The notes beneath the pieces are model-generated. The model was not told the DNA's origin and searched no databases. It saw only the letters and a program-made list of their open reading frames with translations. Source: Enoplolaimus lenunculus (Eukaryota > Nematoda > Enoplea > Enoplida > Thoracostomopsidae). Taken from it: a stretch of 64,000 bases of DNA. This document shows positions 12,552 to 24,949 of the stretch, piece after piece; the first letter of the stretch is position 1; the number at the start of each line of letters is the position of its first letter. The DNA lies in the NCBI GenBank assembly GCA_030248215.1, contig JASANG010001107.1, positions 186,001-250,000 on the forward strand, given 5' to 3'. The position numbers and the translations under genes are program-made.

Positions 12552-12978
12552 TACTGTATTGACCCGAATAAGAGGGGGTAATAAGAGGGGAGATCCCCAT
12601 TTTTAGTTCGAATCAACAGGAGTCAGTATCCCTAACAAGAGTCCGTAAGCGGACAGAGTCCCTAAACCCTACTTTGTGTCCATAAATGTCAATTAACCCT
12701 AACTGTAGTGTATCAATGACTCCAGGACCAAATAATTTGAGTTCGAAAGTTTAAAGCGGACTTAAATTTCGAAAGTGCATTCCTAAGTATAACCTTGTCA
12801 CAAGAGAAATAAACGTTTAATTCAACGGATAATGGCAGTACCGGATATATATCAGTGACGAAGGGCGGCGGATCGTGGGTTAAAAATAATTAACAGTCCG
12901 TAACCGAATTGCAAGGTGGGTACCTTCTGGAGAGGCCAAATAAATATCAGTCCCCCTTTTATTCGGGTCACTACAGTA
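12552..12978 (+). mobile_element. TIR element family A copy
   Basis: This 427-bp copy runs from TACTGTATTGACCCGAATAA to TTCGGGTCACTACAGTA, with TA at both outer edges. The internal order matches the copy at 13,854-14,300. It has no coding capacity. Confidence 0.88.
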
Positions 12979-13853
12979 CTTGTTTTTGTCAACTTTTGTT
13001 TTGGAAGATAATAAGCTCATTGAAGATACAAGCAACAATTTAGAAGATCGCGATTGACACTGCAGATGTTGCTGCACGTGCTAACGGAAAAATTTTGCCC
13101 AACAAAAATAATTAATCAACGGGCGCTTTGAAATAACACATTTTTACAGTTGTTGCTGAACTCAACAGCTAGTAATTTAAAGCGTTTGGGAGCTTGAATA
13201 AAATTTTAATTTGAAAGCTATAATTCTTATTATTTCCGACGCTAATCAGCGCGTCTACTTTTACAGGCAGTCAGGAAAACAAAGTAAACTTGGAAATATG
13301 TGTCGAATTCAAATTGTGTTAAATCTTGCCGAAAATTGCTATACGTTAATAATTATAAAGAATGCAAATATTGTGCAAATTTATTTCTCAACAATTAGGC
13401 TTGAAACGTTGCGAAGTGATATTCGTGAATTTTCAGGTAGGTTTTGTATATTGTAAAATTAATGCGTACCGTACTTATTTGGTTACAACGGAACTTTTAA
13501 TTTCAAACACATGTGAACTATGTTTTGCCAAGAATGTCAGGTTTTATGTTGAAACTTAGGGAAATGTTTGGTTTGTAGATGTCACGTTTTGGTTAATTTG
13601 TGACAACTTTTTATGTGTTATTGCGCTGAATACTTGTATAACTTTGATACAATTCGCAAACCAGCGTTCTAAACCCATGCGATTCAGATAAATATTTCAA
13701 ATGATTCCAAAATTGGGTTTCAGTGTTTTCGAACCTCAAAAAACTAAACTTGAAAATTCTAACCTATTGGATTGAATACGAAACAGAACGGCAACCGATA
13801 AATTTCCAGCGTTATCCTATTACATAGCTAGCTTACCCGTATGAAAGATCAAA
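12979..13853. other. intergenic sequence between two family A copies
   Basis: This is unique AT-rich sequence. Overlapping short open frames at 13,211-13,559 have no recognisable domain and no supported splice partners, so no gene is called. Confidence 0.5.
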
Positions 13854-14300
13854 TACTGTATTGATCCGAATAAGGGGGGTAATAAGAGGGGGTCCCCATT
13901 TTGAGTTCGAATCAATTAGAGTCCGTATCCCTTAATAACAGTCCGTAAGAGGATAGAGTCCCTAAACCCTAATTAGAGTCCATAAATGTCAATTAACCCT
14001 AATTGAAGCATACAAATGACTCCATGACCAAATAATTTGAGTTCGCAACTTTAAAGCGTACTTAAATTTTGAAAGTACATTCCTAATTATCACCTTGTAT
14101 TATCGCTCAAGCTATTTACACAAGACAAATAAACGTTTGATTGAACGGATAATTGCAGTACAGGATATATATCAGTAACGAAGGGCGGCGGAGCTGGGTT
14201 AAAATAAATAACAGTCCGTAACCGAATAACAAGGGGGGTACCCTCTGGAGAGACCAAATAAATATCAGTCGCCCCCAATCTTATTCAGGTTACTACAGTA
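13854..14300 (+). mobile_element. TIR element family A copy
   Basis: This 447-bp copy runs from TACTGTATTGATCCGAATAA to TTATTCAGGTTACTACAGTA. It is the most complete copy in this orientation and can serve as the reference for the family in this window. Confidence 0.88.
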
Positions 14301-14410
14301 TAAACATCGATGGTAAAAATCAAACGATTTAGTTTTGCGAATAGCTTTAAATTAACATTAACTCAGCAAAACTACAGACATGAAAGTGTTACATTAGTTG
14401 ATTCACGTAC

Positions 14411-14903
14411 AGCTTGACTGCAATAGAGTAAGCTTAAGCTTCGGACAAATTTTTTAATTTGGCTTAGGGTTAGGCTAAGGCTTAGGTATTAGTTCGTTCT
14501 CACGCTTAGGCAACGGGTCTTTTCTATGCATTGGCTCTGTACATGTGTAATGTTTAAAAAATTTTACAACAAAAAATTTTAAGTTTCAGTTACAGAATAG
14601 CTCTTAGCATTTAGTCCCCTAAAATATAAATACACCAAACTGCAGTCGATTGTAAAATATAATATTAGCCTCAAAAGACAAGTCTACTTTCTAAGTAAGA
14701 ATTCATCTTAGTTTATTACTTATTTTGGCCAATGTTACTATAAGGGGCGTGCCAGTAGATTAAGCGTATTTCTAAGCTTAAGCTTAAGCCTAAGCGTTGA
14801 AAAAATCAGTTCCTAAGTCTAAGCCTAAGCAAAAAAAATGCAATGTAGAATCTAAACCTACTATTTTATAGACACACAAGAAACCTGGACCCCCCTGGAG
14901 TAA
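14411..14903. mobile_element. two decayed family C foldback elements
   Basis: The first piece (about 14,411-14,540) keeps the inner end GACTGCAATAGAGTAAGC and a run of TTAGGC-like hexamers. The second (about 14,742-14,903) starts AAGGGGCGTGCC and contains AAGCTTAAGCTTAAGCC. Both have lost parts of the terminal repeats. Confidence 0.55.
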
Positions 14904-15847
14904 CATGGGCCCTTATTTTGATTGTAACTGCATGCACCAAATAAAGTAGTTCGAAAGCTTAGGCTAAATCTATTCTGGGGAGGTTACTGTCAAAGTAAGC
15001 AGCGTAAACGCACTTTAAATAGTGATTCATTGTCGTTGTCAAGCATACTATTAAACGAAGATTTTGTTATCTTCATCTTTTTGGTGTCGAAATCAATACC
15101 TCGTCAAGTATATTCCAAGAATCAATCTAAAAGTCAGGAGAAAGATTAGCAGCTTTGTGTTTCAATGTTTTCATAAGTTTGTGTTTGACCATAATATATG
15201 CAAATCGTGATAACCGCTACAGAGAACGCCTTTTCGCAACTGTGAAACTCATGACTATTCGTTGAACGAAAAGTTTATATCCTAGAAACACAGCCTTTCG
15301 CCGTACGAAGGTTCGACTATGATTATACGATATGATTTCGTTTTGCATTTAATAGGTCATTTGCAGTAGTCAGCTCATCTTGCTGGGGGCTAAAACATTT
15401 TTCATGAGGGTCATACAAGAGTTTTCAATACAAAAATTTTCAATGACCTGTTTGCAAGGATAAAAAAACTTTCTTGGGGGGGGGGAAAGTTTTTTAGATA
15501 AATTTTTAAGCGTCATTGGATAAAGTGATTGCAAATTGTTTGGTCGCTGTAGGCGATTTCAAGCAACTGTCCAGCAACAGACTCAACACAAGATCGGAGT
15601 CGGTGCCTACGGTGGGGTGCAATATGTAATAGTGTAAGAAATTATACAAACCGAGGCGTTAGAGTTAACTCTGAATTCAAAATTTTGGTTTCCAAAATTC
15701 AATGGGGTGACCTTTCCGCATCGTTTTTGTTGGTTTCATGAATGTGACGCAGTTGTCATATTTCAGTTTCAAAACAAATGTAGTTGCAGACTTTAGCGTG
15801 TGGGTGGCTAAAAGTCGAAGACAGTAACTTAGATTGGGAGCGTCTAA
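14904..15847. other. intergenic sequence with a decayed hAT-like fragment
   Basis: At about 15,380-15,490 a fragment (TGCTGGGGGCTAAAACATTT ... TTTCTTGGGGGGGGGG) resembles the interior of the 163-bp CAGGCCCGTAGCC element at 22,567-22,729. It includes a run of at least ten G. The stretch holds no supported gene. Confidence 0.5.
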
Positions 15848-16141
15848 GGGTTGCGCTATACTTTTGTTGTTGTCCGGTGCTGTCCGTCACCCGTCCGTCG
15901 CCCGTACGGCGCCGTCCGTCACCTTCACAATACGGTATCATACATTGTGTAATTTGCGTACGACAACGCATGGTGACGCACGGCGCCGTACGGCTGACGG
16001 ACGGCGCCGTATGAGTGACGCGATGCGCGGTGACGGACGGCGCTGCACCGGTCACGCACGGCGGCGACGGACGGCGCCGTACGGGTGACAACGGCGCCCG
16101 AAAGTGATGGACGGAGTCGCACGACGAGTATAGTGCTACCC
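15848..16141. mobile_element. CG-rich Harbinger-like miniature element with TAA target duplication
   Basis: This 294-bp element has inverted ends GGGTTGCGCTATACT and AGTATAGTGCTACCC. They match at 13 of 15 positions. It is flanked on both sides by TAA (15,845-15,847 and 16,142-16,144). A 3-bp TWA target duplication is typical of the PIF/Harbinger superfamily. The interior is sharply GC- and CpG-rich compared with its surroundings and is made of alternating direct and inverted copies of GACGGACGGCGCCGTACGG. The result is a large imperfect hairpin. It has no coding capacity. Confidence 0.8.
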
Positions 16142-17302
16142 TAAGTGTTTTCGAATTGTCAGGTAAAAATATCATTTTCCGAGCATGCTATACTGATTGT
16201 TGCAAAATTAATCCGGTTACGTTACAACATTATTTCATAGAATATACGAAAAATTTAAAATAGCAAAACACATTTTTTGCATGTCCAGTAGGAGCTAATC
16301 AAAGCTTGATACCGAATTTTTGAAATTGGTTAGCGGTAAAAAAATCTGGCGTTACCTTTGACCAGAGAATTCATTTAAACTTTCTTTGTTGTCGCTAATA
16401 CTATCATGACGCTAAACGCTTCCTTTCAGCGAAACAATTTTGTATTATCATTTTATTTTTTTACATGCTAGAGCCATAGACAGATTGGAATCAAGGATGT
16501 TAAGCCGAGTCTCGGAAAATTATGCCGTCCCTAGAAAAAAGTTTCACCTTGATTGCGAGTCATCTGATATCTTTGCACGCGCTTCCTGAAACATTTTTTG
16601 CCACCCTCATAGCATATTGAACTCTTGCTGCGGTCGGATACAAACATTGCGCTGCATCAGTTTCAAGTTTGATAAAAATTACGAGATTGAGAGTTGATAA
16701 ATTTTTCCTTAATGATTATTATTATTGGTGAGCAGTTTCCATATTTCGCCTACAGTTTTATGTATGACGTGTTTAAAAGTAGAAAAAACTGATATTGTAC
16801 TGGACATCACCGGTGTGAACAAGCTTTTTCGATAAACGAATCAATTTTATACCCGATGTTTCAGATTAAACACATTTGAGAAGCGCCCAATGCAATGTTG
16901 TATTTTATTTTCCATTGTAATCCGACTTATGCGGCAAAAACTACATTATGTCAAAAAGATTCGTAAAAGGATACATAAGTTACGGGCCGTGGTTTCAACT
17001 GCAAACTTTGGCACCAGTTTATCGACGCCGTATAAATGCCATTTGTACGTTAAATGAAAATGGTTTGCAAAGTTTGCAGCAGATTAACCTGTTTTTTCAA
17101 AACAATGACTATATACTACTATCGTCAATGTCTTCTCATTTTTGAAATAATGCAAAATGTATTACCAAAAATATCTGTCTTCGGGAAATTTTGCCCCTCT
17201 ATTAACCATTCCTGATTGCAACTACAATGGAAAACTTGAGGATTTTTCTGGCGGCAAGCAACTTTTCAATTTGAGTATCACGATTTCTGCCCATTTTAAG
17301 GT

Positions 17303-17451
17303 ATGGGCAGACCGTTTTTCTGCGGGACAGCAATGGAATAAGCTTAAGCTTTAGTCAAAATTTTTGTTGCTTACGCTTAGGCTTGGACTTGGGTACAGGC
17401 TTATCTTTCGCTTAGGTTTAGAAATATTCTCATACTAGTGTTGCAGCCCTG
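17303..17451. mobile_element. foldback element family C copy
   Basis: It begins ATGGGCAGACCGTTTTTCTG, followed by AATAAGCTTAAGCTTTAG. It then passes through TTAGGC-like hexamers (TTACGCTTAGGCTTGGAC) and ends GTTGCAGCCCTG. The spacing matches the 155-bp copy at 2342. Confidence 0.7.
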
Positions 17452-18359
17452 TTCTATGAACTTGTATTGAGTACTCGCGTTCTATTTTCACATTTACTTG
17501 TAGTGTATGACGATGTTTCTTATCCGCATAGGCCAAAAATAAGAAATTGTTATTATTGTGCAACCTAATTGACAAAAACGAAATTGTTTTTGAGACATGG
17601 CATTGTACGTTTGTGACCACGATTTATATACTTGGTCAGTATTTATATCGCACCCACTCGCTAAGCTGGATTTTGAGAGTTTTAAACGCTAACACATAGA
17701 AGCGTTTAGTTCGCATTCATGTAAATTTCGAACAAAACAAATACATAATTGTGACACGACAGCTGTTTTGGACGTAACAAAACTGTGAGAAAGAAACAAA
17801 TGTCACTGTGAAACTATTAAAGCAAACATTATGAGAAGTTTGATTTCAAAGCTTGATCGTTGATATCTCACGTGTTGCGCTCAGCAAGCGCAATATATAA
17901 CTGACAGTTCAACGACGCAAGTTGAAAGATTAAAACTAAACCGTTCAAACAGTTTCAACTATAGATCTTGAGAGGTCTAAATTGAAGTTGTAGTAGTTGA
18001 AAAACATTTTACAGCTTTGTTTAACATTTTAACCGCATAATTAGTTGTCGTGGTATTTGATGTATAATTTTTAGAGGTGGGCTACCTTCTAAGTTTTCTG
18101 AAAGATGTATGCTTGGATGAGACTTTGTCTAAAACGATATGTGTTTTTCTGGCGAGACAACATGAACAGTTGCAGCCGATGTCACCCGCCTATCCGTCTG
18201 TATTTGTATTGTAGGTATTTTGTGGAACGTTTTGTACAGGTTTTCAGGCTAAAACAGCGAAAAAAATTTGCGCTTAGGACCGTGGTCAGTAGCAAACTGA
18301 AGGAAAATAAAGTGAACAAATTCATACTTAAGCTTAAAAGTTAAGGCCAATGTAAAGAG

Positions 18360-18510
18360 CAGGGGCGGAACAGTGTTATAAGCTTATTTCTAAGCGTAAG
18401 CCTAAGCGTAACAATGAGCATATTCCCAAGTCTAAGCCTAAGTCTACGCCATGCAAAATAAATTAGTCTAACGCTTATAAGCTTTACTCTATTACAGGTC
18501 CACAGGGGAC
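18360..18510. mobile_element. foldback element family C copy, right end altered
   Basis: It begins CAGGGGCGGAACAG and contains TAAGCGTAAGCCTAAGCG hexamers. Its right inner repeat reads GCTTTACTCTATTACAGG. The expected outermost GTTCCGCCCCTG is not recognisable on the right. Confidence 0.6.
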
Positions 18511-18906
18511 AAAATTTATAAGAAATGCGGAAGCTAGCAATTTGCGATTTCTCAAAATGTACATCATCGGTGATTTAATGTTTCGATTTTTTTAAACATC
18601 ATGTTTTAAAATGTTTTTGGAGATTTTCTGTGGTTGGCTAGAGCGAGTGGGATTTTAACGCCCCTTTTCTTTTTTGCGTGTTCAATCTTAACACAAAATA
18701 TAGTTTTTGGTGGTAGGTTTTGCAATATCTGAAAACCGTGTCTAAAAGAAACCTGGAGGCAAAATGTAATATGTTTACTGAATAAAACGTTGGAAAACGA
18801 GCTAGATTACCACCAAACTGTCACTCTGTTTGGGTGCGGTAGCGCGGTTTGATTTTTAGATCTTGTAGATCAACCGTTAAATTAGCATTGCATGTAGTAT
18901 TTAAAC

Positions 18907-19638
18907 GCTGTAGTGACCCGAATTACGATTCTGTGTCCAGAAAAAGAGTCCGTAAGCGGATAGTCCCTAAACCCTAATTAGAGCTCAAAAATGTCAATTA
19001 TCCCTAATTGTAGAACATAAATAACTGGAAAGTTAAGTTTGAAATTTTAAAGCATACTTATGTTTTGAAAGTATATTCCTAATAACTTTGCATTAATAGA
19101 GGTATGACAAATAAACGTATAATTCAAGAGATAGTTGCAATACCATATATCTACTCTCTAAAAACTTAAACTTAAATTACAGCTTAACTAAACTTGAATA
19201 TTAGTGTAAGTAAAACTCAAATGGCTGGACGGAATAACTAAACTACAATTTTAAGTTTTACCTAAACTAGCATTTTTTAAGTTTTAACACGAGTTTAAGT
19301 GAACTTATTTTTAGATTAAGCAAAAAGTGCTGGCCAGAAATTATGTTTATCAAAGAGTTCACTAAGTTTAGCTTAAACTAAAAATACGTAACATTTTAAA
19401 CTAGTTTAAGCGTAATTCTACCCGTTAGTTCAGTTATTCTGTAAAGTTAGTTTAATACTACTGGATTAGGTTAAGCTTAACTCAAGTTAATTTAAGCTTT
19501 TAGAGAGAAGTAACAAAGGGTGGTGGACGGTGGGTTGGTTAAAAAGAAATAACAATCCGTAGCCAAATAACAGGAGGGGTACCCTCTGAAGAGGCCAAAT
19601 AAACTTCAGTCTTTCCTCCCCTTATTCGGGTCACTTAT
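18907..19638 (+). mobile_element. TIR element family A copy split by a nested element
   Basis: The family A left end (CTGTAGTGACCCGAATTACG) is at 18,908 and the right end (CCCTTATTCGGGTCACTT) at about 19,637. The normal interior is interrupted between ATATATCTA and AGTAAC by the 354-bp foldback element at 19,154-19,507. Without the insert the copy would be about 380 bp. Confidence 0.75.
19154..19507. mobile_element. foldback miniature element nested in a family A copy
   Basis: Its ends are CTCTCTAAAAACTTAAA and its near-perfect inverse, ending TTTTAGAGAG. The interior is a long imperfect palindrome of AACTTAA/AGTTTAA motifs. It lies inside a family A copy, so it inserted after that copy. A target duplication cannot be read with certainty. 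Confidence 0.7.
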
Positions 19639-22566
19639 ATTTTGCGTTGACCCTCATTTTTTATCTGACTTGGCACTGGAAAACCACAATAATGTCGATT
19701 TTGCTGACATGCCACTCTTGTGCCAAACCATTCTAGCTAGGCCATGACCACAGATTGAGCGAAAATTAGAAGTTGAACTTATCTCAAAATCGTCAATATT
19801 TACTGCATAACCGGTTGAAATTGACTTCTTACAGGCCTGCTGAGAAAATGTCAAGTTGTTTTATTTCTTACTTTCATACAACATGTTCTGTATGAATACA
19901 TTTTTAAGTTAAAATTCAATTTCGGAATTGAATTCGGAAATTGCAATAGGTTTGGAATCTGTCAAATCATCTACATCCTGGCTCCGGTGTTGTGAGAGTT
20001 GAGTCAATACCGTAGTTCAAAAGCAAATACTCATAAAAAACATTCGGTGTCGATCTCTGGCTATTATCAGCTTTTCGGTCCCAAATTCTAAAAAATATAA
20101 ATGTGAAAATAGAGCAAAAGTTTTTACGCTTCGACCAAAAATGCGTTATTGGAATGGAACAATTCTATTCAAACTGGATGTTGATTTTCTACTCGAGTTG
20201 GACAGACCTCTGGTTGCATCCTGGTTTGATTAAATGATTAAAAACAGATCTAACAAACTCAATTAAATGCTGACTAATTTTGATCTGGAGTGCATCAAGG
20301 GTGTACACAAGGAAGGTATATAGTGAATATATCACCTCCGGAAATTTTTTGAGGAATTAAAACAGGTTCAACATGCTATTGAATAATATGCTGAATCCAA
20401 TAGGTTCTCCCGAAATGAAATTGTGGCTATGCCCAAGAGTACAGTAAAACGGATCGAACGCTGATCGGCCATCGGCATGTCAATGTACTTACCGCAGTAT
20501 TTAGTTGTTTTTCAGGCTACATATATCCTGGAATGTGTGTAAATTGTGTTACACAGACAGCCTACCAGAATTGACGTTAAAGGCTCGGTAGATTCGTAAA
20601 AATCAAAAACTTATATAAAATAGAGATACACTTTCCCAGAGTAAGCTCACCTTGGTTGGTATTTCACAATTGGTAAGTGCAATTAGCTGTTGTGTCACTG
20701 TGTTCACTATGGCATATTTCAGTTGTAACGGTCGCTTCTCCAATATTTTACATTATCGTGAGCACTTCTCTGATATATTTCCCAAGTTGGGATCGGGTAC
20801 CTGGAAGCTCAAAATCGATCAGCCATACGATTTCAAGATGTTTTGCGCTTTCGGTGCAATTCAGGTAAATTAACGCTTATTTGACTTTTCGCTCGCGAGT
20901 TTTCGTCCACCATTATATATTGCATCCCCCCGCACATGTGCCACCTGTTTTTGATAAGCCACTGCGTCACAGGTTTATACCTTACCTTACCAGGAGCATC
21001 TAAATTGGCAAACGGGCTCGGGTATCCTACTTACGCACAGCCTTAGTACTGTGCAGCACAGTCTGACGGGCTGTTGATCATTATGCAGCAGTAGGTCATT
21101 TTGTTGTTATTAAAGCACGACGTTGTAAAGCCGTCTTTGTGGCAAGTATTTGTTGCAGTGCCAAAGAAATGGGCGATTGCCTCCCAAATAATCAGATTTA
21201 GAATGTATTTTCTTAGTGTTTTTCAAACGGATAAGGATTTGTCACCGAATTCTTGAATTTAGGCGATTTCCGACGATGTTTTATTAATATTTTTTATTTC
21301 ATGAATCAACATGAATATTTCGTTTTAATTCGAATTTCGTAAGTTGAATATATCGAACTTAAAAACTTTAGCAACTTCCTACCACTATTTTAGTCTTTTT
21401 GATTTTATATGCTAAATTAGGTTTCTTGTATATAGGTAACAAACGTAAAGTGTTTGATTTCAGTGACAGATTAATGGTGAAGATTGGTGTATGTTTCCTT
21501 CCCGCCGACCCTGCCTTGCTAAACATTTTGTGATGCAAATAGGTCATCCGATGCTCAAAACATAGTTTCCAGCCAAATAGGTGGCAAATATGTCAAGGTT
21601 ACAATTTTACAACAAAAATCTGAAATTATTGAGCGCGCTTTAAAATTGTAAAATTTTGGAACTCAAAAATATTGTCGCATACGGGAAAATTGTGTATCCA
21701 CCATTGTTTGATTAATCTATGTATGGATGGGGGAATATTTTCTCAAAAAACTCTTAACAACTTCGCGGCACCGTTTGTCCCGCTGGAATTTGAGTTAAAA
21801 ATCGGTCAGAATAAAGTATATAACCGTTCTTTCACTGAAACCGTATCTGGTTGTTAGGTCGTGTTCATCTGTTCAGTTTATATTTGCATCAGGCGTTTAG
21901 TTTAATAAACAGCGACTATATATAGCTAGACGCAAGCCGTTTACAGCTTAAAAGTGTGATATTTTTGACAAAGGCTTATACACTTGGTCACACCTGTAAA
22001 AATAGATCATGTTCTTCTGTATATACTATTAATAGCTGCTCGAACAGCTCTCGGAATCACGAAATCTATCAAAATTTTAAACTAAATCTGGCATAGAAGC
22101 ATTATTAGTGTTTTTGTTTTTCGCAGCTATAAAGTATTTTTACATTTAGATTTACATGTTTATTACCGCTTTTAGTGAAATGATAAAAATAAAACCTAAG
22201 ATAGTTTTAATCTTTTCAGCTTAGCAATAAACTTGTTGCTCGTATTCGAAAAATTGGAAAACTGCGGCCTGTAGGCTTTATTCTGAGTCTTTCGAGTCGA
22301 AAATGTACACCGTTGCATACAGCCGTATATTTCGAAACTTGCTCTCAACTGGAACCTTTTGTAGGCTTTTAACATTTATTCTGAAACGACCTAATAATAG
22401 CAAATCCATTGGTTTTCAAAGTTGTTTCTATTGCTGACAAGTTTGTTTTACTGTGCTTTGTTACATGTTTTTGAAAACAGAATTTCAATACAGTTGTCAT
22501 CATACACGCCGCGAAACGGCAATGTTCTATGGGTTTTATAGCGCTAAAATAAGAATATTCTTGTTT
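19639..22566. other. intergenic sequence, no gene seen
   Basis: The overlapping open frames at 20,652-20,873 have no family signature I recognise. No promoter, RNA gene or well-defined repeat is evident. Confidence 0.5.
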
Positions 22567-22729
22567 CAGGCCCGTAGCCAGCGCACCTTGATAGAAGGGG
22601 GGGCAAAAAAATTTTCAGGAGTGGCATACAAGGGTTCTCCTGACTTACAAGCAAGGTTGAAAATTTTCTATCTATGACTAATAATTTTGCTGGGGGCTGA
22701 TCCTTCTGACCCTTTTGGCTACGGGCCTG
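22567..22729. mobile_element. 163-bp hAT-like miniature element (CAGGCCCGTAGCCA ends)
   Basis: Inverted ends CAGGCCCGTAGCCA and TGGCTACGGGCCTG bound the element. The flanking 8-mers TCTTGTTT (22,559-22,566) and TGTTGATT (22,730-22,737) agree at six of eight positions, consistent with the 8-bp target duplication of hAT transposons. The interior is non-coding. A decayed relative lies at about 27,776-27,910 in the opposite orientation. Confidence 0.8.
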
Positions 22730-22740
22730 TGTTGATTGGG

Positions 22741-22905
22741 GATATCAGAAAATATGCTTAGGCTGACTGCGCTTAAGGGATATCAGAAAATAGGCTTAGG
22801 CTGACTACGTTGAGGCTCAGGCTCAGGTGGAGGAAATCTAGCCTAAGCCTTTGCTTACACCTTTTACCTAAGCATAAGCTTTAGGTTTAAATGTGGGGGA
22901 TATAG
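22741..22905. repeat. 38-bp tandem duplication and TTAGGC-like hexamers
   Basis: GATATCAGAAAAT followed by GCTTAGGCTGACT occurs at 22,741 and again at 22,779. After it comes a run of degenerate hexamers (AGCCTAAGCC, TTACCTAAGC). This is probably a decayed family C foldback element immediately beside the 163-bp hAT-like element. Confidence 0.55.
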
Positions 22906-22976
22906 TACAAAAACCAAGAGGCAGAGTTCGTGTATTACCAATTGTACCATGTCGGTCTTAAAGGTTAGTCTCTATT

Positions 22977-23394
22977 TACTGTAGTGACCCCATTTTCAGT
23001 CCCAATCAATAGGAGTCCGTATCCCTAATAAGAGTCCGTAAGCGGATAGAGCCCCTAAACCATAATTAGAGTCCATAAATGTCAATTATCCCTGATTGTA
23101 GCGCATGAATGACTACAGGACCGCATAACATTGAGTTCAAATCTTTAAAGCACACTTAACTTTTCAAACTACATTCCTAACTATAACCTTGAATTATCGC
23201 TCAACTTTTTGATACAAGAGAAATAAACGTTTAATTCAATGGATAGTTGCAATACCGGATATATTTCAGTAACGAAGGGCGACGGAGAGCGAGTTTAAAA
23301 TAAATAACAGTCCGTAACCGACTAACAAGGGGGTCCCCTCTGGATAGGCCAAATAAATATCAGTCTCCCCTTTCTTATTCGGGTCACTACAGTA
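22977..23394 (+). mobile_element. TIR element family A copy
   Basis: This 418-bp copy runs from TACTGTAGTGACCCC to TTATTCGGGTCACTACAGTA. The left end has lost the AATAAGAGGGG part of the inverted repeat. The rest follows the family order. Confidence 0.85.
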
Positions 23395-24289
23395 GAACAA
23401 TTTTGCCGTTTTAATGCAATGTTTTGGAAACGAAATTCGAATCGTGTTTTCATCCGCGATGACGTACCCAAACGCTTGGGCTTTGCGTTGCGAAATAGTG
23501 AAATGATACATTTCAGAAAAGTGTGACATAATAAAACTATTACTAAACCTTTTTCTTGTTCATTCTCGGCTATAATTCTCGTTAAAACCCTAATTTTCAA
23601 GGTTTAGTTCGTGTGCTGTACTTGATTATTATCATAAATTTGCTTGTTGAACCAAATTTTTAATCAGGTATCGTGTTTATGAAACCTATAACACAAAAAC
23701 ATATTCAAACAATGTTTGATATTAAAGGTTTAATCATCTTCTGGAAATTAATTCACTCGGTGCACATTTCGCAGTAGTAATAAAGCAGCAGGTTTCGTAT
23801 TTAAATATTTCTTTGTTGCGTTGATTGAAACAAAGCTTGATCACGAATGCATAATATATATTTTGTGTCACAAAAACGCAACTGCAGTAGGTACGAGTTG
23901 TGTCAAAGGTATACCTTGACATTTTGTTAGACCTAAGCATTGTTCTCGGATAGTCATATTGTCTCTGAACTTCAATTTTGTGATATGTTAAAAGCATGAA
24001 CGGTATACACAGGCGATAAGCCGAATTTTTGTTTGATTTCGTGTTGAAGCTATGCTTTACGAAAAAAGTCCTGTCACTGGGCAATCGCGAGCGAAAGATC
24101 AACGATATTTTTAATTTAAACTTGTGTGAATCTTGTGCAGGTGATCGTTCGTGGAATCCCCCTGAATTTGTACTTGCAACTTATTTTACATGTGTGATGC
24201 AATGATTTTAGCCTACACATCTAAAACTGTTGAAGTCTGCAGTGCAGTTCAGTGGCTTGTGCGATTAAATGCAGGCTGAAAAATTATAT

Positions 24290-24375
24290 GAATATATATT
24301 ATATATATACATATATATATATATTTATAATATATATAATATATATGTATATATATAACATTATATATATATTAT
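24290..24375. repeat. AT-rich imperfect palindrome of TATATA repeats
   Basis: About 85 bases consist of TA/TATAT/ATATAA steps that can fold on themselves (for example TATATATACATATATATATA). This is a simple repeat with strong cruciform potential. A similar but shorter tract lies at 28,803-28,858. Confidence 0.8.
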
Positions 24376-24949
24376 GCAGTATGAAACTGTAACTAAACTG
24401 CCATTCATATATTCAAACACGTGGGTTTGGGTATCTTTCACAGAAAATTAAAAATAAATTTTTTTAAGTTTCATTAAAGTGAAGCCCTTTAGATTGTTTC
24501 GAATACTGCATGTTTTCCTTTTCTTGAGTTATTTTCGGCAGAACTACTACGTACAATTTAGGGATTCGTTTGACGGTACAAGTGATATAATTAGCAACTG
24601 TAAACGGATGTCGTTGAAATCTCGTTCACACAGGTACGCGATGTATGTGCGTCAATTTTTAGTTGGTCGGTTAAATGTTAAGGTTGACATTTATCTTTCA
24701 AGCTGTTGCTCTACGTCGCTGCGGATTTCTAAACAAGCCTGAAGGCATTATAATATTTTACTTTCTGAAGAAACGTCCGTCAGTTTTTAGTCCAGTTTTC
24801 CCCCGAAAAACGATATTCCTATTTTTGATCTTTGTGTTAAAAGATGAATCTCATTTGCATGTTGATAGCAATGTAGCGTATAATGTTCATAACAATGTAC
24901 TACAGCAGCTACGAGAACACATTTAAACCGGACAAGTAAATAATTAGAG

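Larger units (their letters stand above)
16142..18906. other. intergenic sequence, no gene seen
   Basis: Two family C foldback elements (17,303-17,451 and about 18,360-18,510) lie in otherwise unique sequence. The open frames at 16,948-17,354 and 18,105-18,344 have no recognisable domain or splice support. Confidence 0.5.

Noticed and set aside
12880-14278. Recurrent minus-strand peptides of the type YCSDPNKRG...DIYLASPEGTP
   Set aside because: They recur because family A elements recur. Frames are short, broken and unrelated to any transposase, so they are not protein genes.
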